In this document: one piece after another, positions 7,525 to 12,714 of the stretch
How the letters are laid out: every line of letters begins with the position of its first letter
Numbering within the stretch: position 1 is the first letter of the stretch
NCBI GenBank assembly: GCA_021827465.1
Contig: JAKAVX010000029.1
Location: forward strand, 1-12,714
From: Deltaproteobacteria bacterium
GTDB taxonomy: Bacteria > Desulfobacterota_B > Binatia > Binatales > Binataceae
DNA: 12,714 bases
Direction: 5' to 3'
Made by a program: the position numbers and the translations under genes
Notes under the pieces: model-generated
Databases searched by the model: none
Told to the model about the DNA's origin: nothing
Seen by the model: the letters and a program-made list of their open reading frames with translations, nothing else

Positions 7525-7769
7525 CAGGTTTCACTTCCTTCCTTTCCACGGAGAACCCTGGCCACTGCTTCGTGGACCCAGGGGTCGATTTGCAGGTGGC
7601 GCGTCTTTCCGGAGGCAAGTCGAAGCTTAACCCCGCAATTCGGGCATATAAAGGCTTGCTGCTTGAACCCGCCCGAATCTTCGATCGTCATCCGAAGGAG
7701 CCATTCGGCCGAGGGCCGGCGGCAGATAACGCAGTGAGTGGTGGTCGTGAACGGCTGATCCTGAGTCAT
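7524..7769 (-). CDS. Small zinc-ribbon protein encoded ahead of lysS
   Basis: An 81-residue protein with two CxxC knuckles, Cys13-V-I-Cys16 and Cys42-P-N-Cys45, about 25 residues apart, which is the spacing of a small treble-clef or zinc-ribbon fold. The C-terminal half is mildly basic (KLRLASGKTRHLQIDPWVHEAVARVLRGK). There is no signal peptide or membrane segment. I do not recognise a named family. It is translationally coupled to lysS: its TGA shares a base with the lysS ATG, and its last codons (GKEGSET) form the lysS ribosome site. The tight link suggests a job near translation or tRNA-Lys, but that is inference. The ATG at 7769 is the only start that keeps both CxxC pairs; no Shine-Dalgarno precedes it and the promoter-like sequence above it predicts an almost leaderless mRNA. 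Confidence 0.8.
   Translation of the reverse strand: MTQDQPFTTTTHCVICRRPSAEWLLRMTIEDSGGFKQQAFICPNCGVKLRLASGKTRHLQIDPWVHEAVARVLRGKEGSET
7534..7544 (-). promoter_or_regulatory. Strong ribosome binding site of lysS inside the upstream gene
   Basis: AAGGAAGGAAG on the minus strand offers two overlapping anti-16S matches, the nearer (GGAAG) separated from the lysS ATG by 9 nt. It lies within the last codons of the zinc-ribbon gene. It is one of the best Shine-Dalgarno sequences in the window, where several genes have none. Confidence 0.75.
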
Positions 7770-7781
7770 TTGAATGCTTAA

Positions 7782-7790
7782 TTTATAACA
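7782..7790 (-). promoter_or_regulatory. Extended -10 promoter for the zinc-ribbon/lysS operon
   Basis: On the minus strand TGTTATAAA fits an extended -10 element (TGnTATAAT), with TATAAA matching five of six bases. No good -35 lies 16-18 bp upstream, which extended -10 promoters tolerate. Transcription would begin near 7775, only about six bases before the ATG at 7769. It lies in an AT-rich island that stands out in this GC-rich window. Confidence 0.5.
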
Positions 7791-7856
7791 TTGAAGGAAA
7801 ACGACCCGCTGTGATAGTTGAGGAATCGCGGATGAGTTTTCCTGCGGGTTTTGGTG

Positions 7857-7941
7857 GCCCGATTCTTATCCGTCCCAGGTCTTTTCCTCCGCAGGTATTG
7901 CGCCGGGTGCCACGGGACGTAAAGCTCTCCGGATATCGGGC
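7857..7941 (+). other. Nested inverted repeat, candidate structured leader
   Basis: In the 199-bp gap before the DHH gene, GCCCGAT (7857-7863) pairs with ATCGGGC (7935-7941), and directly inside it ATCCG (7868-7872) pairs with CGGAT (7930-7934). The two helices are contiguous on the 3' side and separated by four bases (TCTT) on the 5' side. TCCC (7873-7876) can continue the stack with GGGA (7914-7917). The structure ends 27 bases before the start codon. The left helix strand is flanked by CCTGCGG (7841-7847), which could instead pair with CCGCAGG (7889-7895). No known riboswitch consensus is recognised. It could be an RNA leader or a DNA-level operator. Confidence 0.35.
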
Positions 7942-7968
7942 GCGCCCGCGTCGTTCGCTGGTCGTTGT

Positions 7969-9012
7969 ATGGACAAGGAGTATACCAATCAAAAGATAAA
8001 GGAGCTTCGCGCGCTGGTCGGCGAGGGCGACCGCGTCGCGATAGTGCTCCAGGACGATCCCGATCCGGACGCGATGGCGAGCGCGATGGCGTTGCGCACG
8101 CTGCTCGGCCGCAACAAGCTTACCACGCCGATTTTCAGCTTTACCCCGGTTACCAGGCCTGAAAACCGCACGATGGTGCATCTGCTGGAAATCGAGATTA
8201 CCCCCGCCAGTACCGAAGCGCTTCAGAATTTCGACAAGGTCGCGATGGTGGACGTGCAGCCGCCCTATTTCGGCGACAAACTGCCCCGCTTCGATATCGT
8301 ACTCGATCACCATCCAGGCTACGCGCCGAACAACGCCCCCTTCCAGGACATCCGCACCCGCTACGGCTCGACCGCCACGATTATGACCGAGTATCTGATT
8401 TGTGCCGAGGAGCGGATAAGCGAACGGCTGGCGACAGCGCTTCTTTACGGCGTGCGCAGCGACACGGTGCTGCTCAAGCGGCGGGTGACCGACGATGACC
8501 TGCTTGCGTTCACGCATCTTTATCCGTTTGCCAACGTAAACCTGCTCCGCCATATCGACCGGCCCGAGCTTCCGCTTGGCTTCGCCAAGGTGCTGTCGCG
8601 CGCGATGTCACGGCTGGAGGTGAAGAACGGACTGGTGGTGCTAAATCTGGGCAAGGTTGCGCGTGACGACCTTATCGTGCAGATGGCGGATTTTTGCCTG
8701 CAATTCGAGGGCGTCGAGTGGGTTGCGGTCGCGGGCAAGCTGGGCAGCAACCTGGTGATTGCGCTTCGCAACCATGCGACCACCCGCGTCAGCGCGGGCG
8801 AAACCGTGCGCCACATATTCAGCGATATCGGCAGCGCCGGCGGCCATCGCGACATGGCCAAGGCGGTGATCCCGCTGCGCGCATGGCGGGCTCGCGAGGG
8901 CACCACGCGCGATCGCGCGGTCGAAGAACGCCTGCGTCAGCTTTTCACCGTCGAACTTGCCGGCGCCGGCGAGGAAGCCGAGGGGCGCGCGGCCCAGCGC
9001 GGCTCCGAATAA
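7969..9012 (+). CDS. DHH-family phosphoesterase, NrnA-like
   Basis: A 347-residue DHH/DHHA1 protein. Relatives (NrnA, nanoRNases, pAp phosphatases, c-di-AMP phosphodiesterases) are Mn-dependent hydrolases of short oligoribonucleotides or related nucleotides. Visible metal-site motifs are DPDPDAMAS (30-38), MVDVQ (93-97), the namesake LDHHPG (112-117) and YGVRSDT (160-166), followed by a linker and a DHHA1 domain with GSAGGHRDMAKA (288-299). In typical NrnA the His before the first motif (HxxPDPDA) is a metal ligand; here it is Gln28. There are no added GGDEF, PAS or membrane segments, so it is not GdpP. The C-terminal tail (about 320-347) is charged and variable. The ATG at 7969 fits the family N-terminus, though no Shine-Dalgarno precedes it. 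An HPr-like gene follows 90 bp later on the same strand. The exact substrate cannot be told from sequence. Confidence 0.85.
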   Translation: MDKEYTNQKIKELRALVGEGDRVAIVLQDDPDPDAMASAMALRTLLGRNKLTTPIFSFTPVTRPENRTMVHLLEIEITPASTEALQNFDKVAMVDVQPPYFGDKLPRFDIVLDHHPGYAPNNAPFQDIRTRYGSTATIMTEYLICAEERISERLATALLYGVRSDTVLLKRRVTDDDLLAFTHLYPFANVNLLRHIDRPELPLGFAKVLSRAMSRLEVKNGLVVLNLGKVARDDLIVQMADFCLQFEGVEWVAVAGKLGSNLVIALRNHATTRVSAGETVRHIFSDIGSAGGHRDMAKAVIPLRAWRAREGTTRDRAVEERLRQLFTVELAGAGEEAEGRAAQRGSE

Positions 9013-9102
9013 ACGATCGCCGCCGCCCTGAAGGCCCTGAACCCGCCAAACTTCCAAAAGTTTCGCCCGCAGCGGTTTACCTCGCGGTCACTTAGCCTTA
9101 TC

Positions 9103-9384
9103 GTGATAGTTGTGAAGGTGGCTGAGGGGACAGTCGAGGTAAAGAACAAGCTTGGACTTCACTTGAGAGCCGCGTCGACTCTCGCCCAGATGGCCGCAAA
9201 GTTCGCTTCCACGGTAACCATCACTCGCGCCAGAGAGACCGTCAACGCGCGCAGCGTCACGGGCCTGATGATGCTCGGCGCGGGAGCCGGGACCAAGCTC
9301 AAATTGAAGGCCGAAGGCCCCGACGCTGACGAGGCGTTCAAGGCAATGCAGGCGCTGTTCGCGGACAAGTTCGGCGAAGAGTAG
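9103..9384 (+). CDS. HPr-family phosphocarrier protein
   Basis: A 93-residue HPr-like protein. HPr accepts phosphate from PEP via enzyme I on an active-site His and passes it to EIIA or regulatory partners. The active-site loop is KLGLHLRAAS with His20 and Arg22; the common ARPA following His is LRAA here. The regulatory serine region NARSVTGLMMLG (49-60) keeps Ser51, the counterpart of Ser46 phosphorylated by HPr kinase. GTG at 9103 is the outermost start; GTG at 9112 or 9118 would give a length closer to the usual 85-90 residues, and no Shine-Dalgarno decides. No enzyme I, EII, HPr kinase or rapZ gene is in the window, so it looks like an orphan regulatory HPr here. In the 90-bp gap before it, AAACTT (9048-9053) and AAGTTT (9058-9063) form a 6-bp AT-rich inverted repeat of unknown meaning. 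The name ptsH is possible but not assured. Confidence 0.85.
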   Translation: MIVVKVAEGTVEVKNKLGLHLRAASTLAQMAAKFASTVTITRARETVNARSVTGLMMLGAGAGTKLKLKAEGPDADEAFKAMQALFADKFGEE

Positions 9385-9431
9385 CAGCAGCTCGCGACGG
9401 CGCTGAGGCTGACGCGGGACCGGACGCAATC

Positions 9432-9460
9432 TTGACCCCGACCGACAGGTCAGTTATACC
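9432..9460 (+). promoter_or_regulatory. Sigma70-like promoter upstream of metK
   Basis: TTGACC (9432-9437, five of six to the -35 consensus) is separated by 17 bp from TATACC (9455-9460, four of six to the -10 consensus). Transcription would start near 9467. It is the best -35/-10 pair I see in the window. It lies between the HPr gene and metK, with a terminator-like hairpin starting only a few bases downstream. Confidence 0.5.
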
Positions 9461-9472
9461 AACGGAATCCTG

Positions 9473-9532
9473 AAAAACCGTCGTCCTGCCGTCTCGCGCG
9501 GAGTCCGGCGGCATACGGCGACGCCAATTTTT
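9473..9532. terminator. Intrinsic terminator, possibly an attenuator of metK
   Basis: A five-A tract (9473-9477) and a five-T tract (9528-9532) flank a GC-rich stem. CGTCG (9479-9483) pairs with CGACG (9519-9523), CTGCCG (9486-9491) pairs with CGGCGG (9506-9511) with one G-U, and CTC (9493-9495) pairs with GAG (9501-9503) around a GCGCG loop. The A/T flanks make it work in either direction. It may end the HPr transcript or, if the promoter at 9432 is used, act as an attenuator in the metK leader. Confidence 0.55.
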
Positions 9533-9567
9533 AGAATCGGAACTCACCCGTGTTACGCCCCGCTTGC

Positions 9568-9602
9568 GCGCGGTTTCACAAGACCGCCGGTAAGGACCGC
9601 GC
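9568..9602 (+). other. Mutually exclusive hairpins in the metK leader
   Basis: GCGGT with two following T's (9570-9576) pairs with AGACCGC (9581-9587) around a CACA loop. The same 5' strand, extended to GCGCGGT (9568-9574), pairs equally well with ACCGCGC (9596-9602). Only one helix can form at a time. They lie 39-70 bases ahead of the metK start, between the terminator-like hairpin and the ribosome site. No SAM-I, SAM-II, SAM-IV or SAH riboswitch consensus is recognisable here. Confidence 0.3.
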
Positions 9603-9640
9603 CATGCGTCTAGCCTGCAATCAGATGGGAGCCATAGCGA

Positions 9641-10822
9641 ATGCCCCTTAAGGATTTTCTGTTTACTTCGGAATCCGTCTCCGAAGGCCATCCCGACAAG
9701 ATGTGCGATCAGATCTCGGATGCGGTCCTGGACGCGCTGCTTGCCGAGGACCCCGACTCGCGGGTTGCGGTCGAGGCGCTGGCCAAGACCGGGCTTATCG
9801 TGGTCGCCGGTGAAATCACCAGCCGCTTCCGTCCCGACTTCATCCGGCTCGCGCGTGAGACCGCGCTCGAGATCGGATACGACAGTCCGGAGATAGGCTT
9901 CGACGCCAAAACCTGCGCGGTGCTGGTCGCGGTCGAGCCCCAGTCGCCCGATATCGCGCAGGGCGTTTCCGAGGGTGAAGGTCTTTTCAAGGAGCAGGGC
10001 GCGGGCGACCAGGGCCTGATGTTCGGTTTCGCCTGCGACGAAACGCCCGAGTTGATGCCGATTCCGATCGCGATGGCGCATCGCCTGATGCACAATCTGA
10101 CCGCGCTTCGCAAGGAGCAGAAACTCGAGTTTCTCCGCCCCGACGGCAAAAGCCAGGTGACGGTGCGCTATGCGGACGGGAAACCGGTCGAGGTCACGGC
10201 CGTCGTCGTCTCGACGCAGCACAAGCCCGGCGTCAGCCACTCGACCATCCGCGAAGTGATGATCGAGGAACTGATCAAGAAGACCATTCCGGCCGAACTT
10301 CTCACCCGCTCGACCGTCTACCACGTCAATCCGACCGGCAGCTTCGTGATCGGCGGACCGCACGGCGACTGCGGGCTGACCGGGCGCAAGATTATCGTCG
10401 ATACCTACGGCGGCTACGGCAGGCATGGCGGCGGCGCCTTCTCGGGCAAGGATCCCAGCAAGGTGGACCGCTCGGGATGCTACATGGCGCGCCATGTCGC
10501 GAAGAATATCGTCGCCGCGGGGCTCGCCAAGAAGTGCGAGATCCAGGTTGCCTACGCGATCGGCGTGGCGGAGCCGGTCTCGATTCTGGTCGACACGTTC
10601 GACACCGGGCTGGTGCCCGAGAAGAAGCTCGAATCGACGGTGCGCGAGCTGTTCGATTTCCGCCCCGCCGGAATAATCAAGACGCTGCGGCTCAAGCGGC
10701 CCATTTACAAGGCCACCGCCGCTTACGGACATTTCGGGCGCGACCCGCGGGACGGCCTTTTCCCATGGGAGGAAACCAACATGGCCGAGTCGCTGCGCAG
10801 CGCCTTCCGAATCACCGGCTGA
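9641..10822 (+). CDS. metK: S-adenosylmethionine synthetase (methionine adenosyltransferase)
   Basis: A 393-residue MetK, normal length, that makes SAM from methionine and ATP with release of phosphate and pyrophosphate. Signatures are in order: [13 protein letters not shown] (8-20, His17 active site), the GEIT segment (57-60), QSPDIAQGV (101-109), [10 protein letters not shown] (120-129), [13 protein letters not shown] (228-240), [14 protein letters not shown] (245-258) and the P-loop-like [10 protein letters not shown] (263-272). It ends at FRITG as expected. The Cys-Glu-Thr usually near residue 44 reads Val-Glu-Ala, keeping the Glu. The ATG at 9641 follows a GGGAG ribosome site (9627-9631) at 9 nt. 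ahcY follows 45 bp later on the same strand, so SAM synthesis and SAH removal are probably co-expressed. The 256-bp upstream gap holds a promoter-like pair, a terminator hairpin and alternative stems, suggesting regulated expression. Confidence 0.96.
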   Translation: MPLKDFLFTSESVSEGHPDKMCDQISDAVLDALLAEDPDSRVAVEALAKTGLIVVAGEITSRFRPDFIRLARETALEIGYDSPEIGFDAKTCAVLVAVEPQSPDIAQGVSEGEGLFKEQGAGDQGLMFGFACDETPELMPIPIAMAHRLMHNLTALRKEQKLEFLRPDGKSQVTVRYADGKPVEVTAVVVSTQHKPGVSHSTIREVMIEELIKKTIPAELLTRSTVYHVNPTGSFVIGGPHGDCGLTGRKIIVDTYGGYGRHGGGAFSGKDPSKVDRSGCYMARHVAKNIVAAGLAKKCEIQVAYAIGVAEPVSILVDTFDTGLVPEKKLESTVRELFDFRPAGIIKTLRLKRPIYKATAAYGHFGRDPRDGLFPWEETNMAESLRSAFRITG

Positions 10823-10867
10823 GCGCGGGCTCGGCCCAACATTTCCTCTTCGGAGTAGAAACAAACC

Positions 10868-12178
10868 GTGGAAAGGATTGCCAGCAAGCGCAAAGCCGCG
10901 CCAAAACCTCGCGCCGGCGCCCGCGACCATGATGTTCGCGACCTCAGCCTCGCCGCCGCAGGCAAGAAGCGCATCGAGTGGGCCGACCGCCAGATGCCGG
11001 TGTTGCGGCGTATCCGCGAGCGCTTCTCCAAGGAGCAGCCGCTAAAGGGCCATCGCCTGGGCGCGTGCCTTCATATCACCACCGAGACCGCCAACCTGCT
11101 GCGCGCGCTCAAGGCCGGCGGTGCGGAAGTATTCTGCTGCGCGTCCAATCCGCTCTCGACCCAGGACGACGTCGCCGCGGCGCTGGTCGAGGAATACGGA
11201 ATTCCGGCCTACGCGATCCATGGCGAGGACCGTGACACCTATTACAACCATCTGCGCGCCGTGCTCGATCGCCGCCCGACCATCACGATGGACGACGGCG
11301 CCGACCTGGTCAGCCTGCTCCATACCGAATACCGCAACCATGCCGAGGAAGTGCGCGCCAGCATGGAGGAAACCACCACGGGCGTGATCCGGCTTCGCGC
11401 GATGGAAAAAGATCGCGCGCTAAAGATCCCGGTGGTCGCGGTCAACGACGCCCAGACCAAGCATCTGTTCGACAACCGCTACGGCACCGGACAATCGACG
11501 GTCGACGGGATCATCCGCGCGACAGGCGTCCTGATCGCGGGCTCGGTCGTCGTGGTCGGCGGCTACGGTTACTGCGGCCGCGGTATAGCTTCGCGCGCCC
11601 GTGGACTCGGCGCCGACGTGATCGTGACCGAGGTCAACCCGATCCGCGCGCTGGAGGCCGCGATGGACGGGTTTCGCGTGATGAAGATGATCGACGCAGC
11701 CAAGGTCGGCGATATCTTCGTGACCGCGACCGGCGACAAGCACGTGCTCGCAGCGCAGCATTTCGGGGCGATGAAAGACGGCGCGATCCTCTGCAACTCC
11801 GGTCATTTCGACGTCGAAATCGATATGGCCTACCTGACCGACACCGCCAAGTCCATCGACCAGGACGTCAGGAAGAACGTCGACGCGTACCATCTGGCCA
11901 ACGGTCGCAGGCTCTACGTGCTCGGACAGGGACGGCTGGTGAACCTGGCCTGCGCCGAGGGCCATCCCGCGCAGGTGATGGACATGAGTTTTGCCACTCA
12001 GGCGCTCGCATCGGAATGGGTCGCGACCAGCGACCAGCTTCCGGTCAAGGTGCACAATGTGCCGCTCGAGATCGAGCAGGACGTGGCCGGGGTCAAGCTG
12101 GCTGCGATGGGAATCAAGATGGATACGTTGACTGCGGAACAGAAGAAGTACTTGGAGAGCTGGGAATCTGGAACCTGA
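10868..12178 (+). CDS. ahcY: Adenosylhomocysteinase (S-adenosylhomocysteine hydrolase)
   Basis: Splits S-adenosylhomocysteine, the inhibitory by-product of SAM-dependent methylation, into adenosine and homocysteine, using bound NAD. Key segments are [11 protein letters not shown] (67-77), [16 protein letters not shown] (91-106), [10 protein letters not shown] (119-128), the NAD-binding [11 protein letters not shown] (229-239), TATGDKHVL (286-294), [11 protein letters not shown] (309-319) and [16 protein letters not shown] (360-375). At 436 residues with a KKYLESW terminus, it is the short form found in archaea and thermophiles; the roughly 40-residue insert and the KPDRYRY end of the common bacterial/eukaryal form are absent. 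The Trp usual in GYGWCG is Tyr235. GTG at 10868 is the chosen start: GGAG lies about 12 nt upstream and no ATG precedes the conserved DVRDLSLA segment. The first 20 residues are a basic Lys/Arg/Pro tail not seen in most homologues. It forms an operon with metK and is followed by a strong terminator. Confidence 0.95.
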   Translation: MERIASKRKAAPKPRAGARDHDVRDLSLAAAGKKRIEWADRQMPVLRRIRERFSKEQPLKGHRLGACLHITTETANLLRALKAGGAEVFCCASNPLSTQDDVAAALVEEYGIPAYAIHGEDRDTYYNHLRAVLDRRPTITMDDGADLVSLLHTEYRNHAEEVRASMEETTTGVIRLRAMEKDRALKIPVVAVNDAQTKHLFDNRYGTGQSTVDGIIRATGVLIAGSVVVVGGYGYCGRGIASRARGLGADVIVTEVNPIRALEAAMDGFRVMKMIDAAKVGDIFVTATGDKHVLAAQHFGAMKDGAILCNSGHFDVEIDMAYLTDTAKSIDQDVRKNVDAYHLANGRRLYVLGQGRLVNLACAEGHPAQVMDMSFATQALASEWVATSDQLPVKVHNVPLEIEQDVAGVKLAAMGIKMDTLTAEQKKYLESWESGT

Positions 12179-12213
12179 ACCGCTTTTCGTAATCCCGTGA
12201 AAGGGGCTATCAC

Positions 12214-12253
12214 GCGGGGGCGTTCGTGGAAAACGAGCGCCCCCGCTTTTTTT
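12214..12253 (+). terminator. Strong rho-independent terminator of the metK-ahcY operon
   Basis: A 14-bp stem (12214-12227 with 12233-12246, core GCGGGGGCG/CGCCCCCGC, one G-U pair) closes a GGAAA loop and is followed directly by seven T's (12247-12253). It begins 36 bp after the ahcY stop. A second small hairpin, TTGCGC/GCGCAA (12252-12257 with 12262-12267), overlaps its T-run; on the minus strand neither is followed by a T-run, so the AAA+ gene gets no obvious terminator here. Confidence 0.92.
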
Positions 12254-12300
12254 GCGCGGTGGCGCAAGTGACCCTCGCTTCCTCGATTGCGGCGACCCGG

Positions 12301-12714
12301 TTACTTGCCTGCTGTTTCAATCGCTTCTCCGCCAAGCAAGCGGCGGTTGAGCACCCCGCCCGAGAACAGCATCTCGTGAAGGGCTGAGTCTAGGGTCGCG
12401 GATGACACGCCACGATCGCCACCGGACTCCAGATGATGCTGTGCTATTCGACGCAGGAGTTCCTTGATAAACGCCGGGCTCGCGCCTTCGGTCCGTTCGG
12501 CCAGGCTGTCGATCAGATCACCCGGCAGAGACAAGCTGCGCGCGTAAAGAACAACTAACCGACGCCGCAACGGCAACGAAGGCAAGGGAAATTCGATCGC
12601 CTGATCGATCCGCCCGGGCCGATCCACCAGTGCGGGCTCCAACATGGCCGGCCGGTTCGTGGTGAGAATGAAGAACACGTCGGCCTTTTCGCGAAGTCCG
12701 TCGAGTTCAGATCG
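12301..12714 (-). CDS. AAA+ ATPase, C-terminal part (5' end outside window)
   Basis: The frame is open from the window edge to a TAA at 12303-12301, giving the last 137 residues. It begins within the ATPase domain just after Walker B: LREKADVFFILTTNRP (7-22) holds the sensor 1 Asn20, and ALVDRPGRIDQ (28-38) holds the arginine-finger pair Arg32 and Arg35. The helical lid follows, with a GASPAFIKELLRRIA segment that matches the sensor 2 helix region of classical AAA (Cdc48/FtsH/ARC-type) proteins. The tail after about residue 100 is unremarkable and contains no HExxH, so this is not FtsH, whose protease domain would follow. The GTG at 12678-12676 is internal and not the start. Walker A and any N-terminal domain lie outside the window, so the substrate and role cannot be given. 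Confidence 0.85.
   Translation of the reverse strand, partial: RSELDGLREKADVFFILTTNRPAMLEPALVDRPGRIDQAIEFPLPSLPLRRRLVVLYARSLSLPGDLIDSLAERTEGASPAFIKELLRRIAQHHLESGGDRGVSSATLDSALHEMLFSGGVLNRRLLGGEAIETAGK

Noticed and set aside
6502..7737. Long open frame antisense to lysS and the zinc-ribbon gene
   Set aside because: No recognisable motif, and class I LysRS on the other strand has every signature; it is a GC-driven shadow.
7938..7947. Perfect palindrome GGGCGCGCCC
   Set aside because: A 10-bp GC palindrome is expected by chance in DNA this GC-rich and cannot form an RNA hairpin without a loop; no second operator copy is seen.
9048..9063. AAACTT-CCAA-AAGTTT inverted repeat as a terminator of the DHH gene
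   Set aside because: The stem is only six AT-rich pairs and there is no separate T-run, so it is too weak to call a terminator; noted with the HPr gene.
9461..9640. Known SAM or SAH riboswitch upstream of metK
   Set aside because: I looked for the conserved cores of SAM-I, SAM-II and SAH riboswitches and found none; only generic hairpins are supported, which are reported separately.
9338..10930. 530-codon open frame antisense to metK
   Set aside because: It crosses metK, the promoter/terminator region and both flanking gene ends, and its composition is Arg/Gly/Asp-rich without any domain.
12676..12678. GTG as the start of the minus-strand AAA+ gene
   Set aside because: The frame continues upstream to the window edge through typical AAA+ sequence (LDGLREKAD), so the gene is cut by the window rather than starting there.

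Overview
This is a GC-rich stretch of chromosome from a Gram-negative bacterium. LPS core-heptose synthesis (HldE) and the lipid II flippase MurJ indicate an outer membrane and peptidoglycan. The class I lysyl-tRNA synthetase, an archaeal-type short S-adenosylhomocysteinase and a lone HPr suggest a deltaproteobacteria-related or similar little-cultured phylum, but that placement is inference from family flavour only. Nearly all genes are core metabolism. I see no CRISPR array, tRNA, rRNA, transposase, phage gene or toxin-antitoxin pair.

Layout. (1) 1-371: 3' end of an unrecognised gene. (2) 447-1976: hldE, converging on and overlapping murJ (minus strand, 1954 to about 3522). (3) 3726-5675: a crotonase-family protein and the heme chaperone gene hemW, 9 bp apart, probably one transcript. 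(4) 5676-5925: an intergenic stretch with a hairpin-rich repeat between the convergent hemW and lysS ends. (5) 7769-5926, minus strand: an 81-residue zinc-ribbon protein translationally coupled to class I lysS. (6) 7770-7968: a divergent intergenic region with an extended -10 promoter on the minus strand and a nested inverted repeat ahead of the plus-strand gene. (7) 7969-9384: a DHH-family phosphoesterase (NrnA-like) followed by an HPr-like phosphocarrier. (8) 9385-12253: metK and ahcY, a SAM synthesis / SAH clearance operon, preceded by a promoter-like sequence, an intrinsic terminator and alternative hairpins, and closed by a strong terminator. (9) 12301-12714, minus strand: C-terminal part of an AAA+ ATPase cut by the window edge.

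MetK makes SAM and AhcY removes the SAH left after methyl transfer; HemW is itself a radical SAM protein. HldE and MurJ both serve the envelope. No complete new system is evident. The most promising undescribed elements are regulatory: the metK leader (promoter, then terminator, then gene), the structured leader ahead of the DHH gene, and the zinc-ribbon/LysRS pair with its apparently leaderless mRNA. Several proteins also carry substitutions at signature positions (HldE kinase domain, MurJ, crotonase, DHH phosphoesterase).
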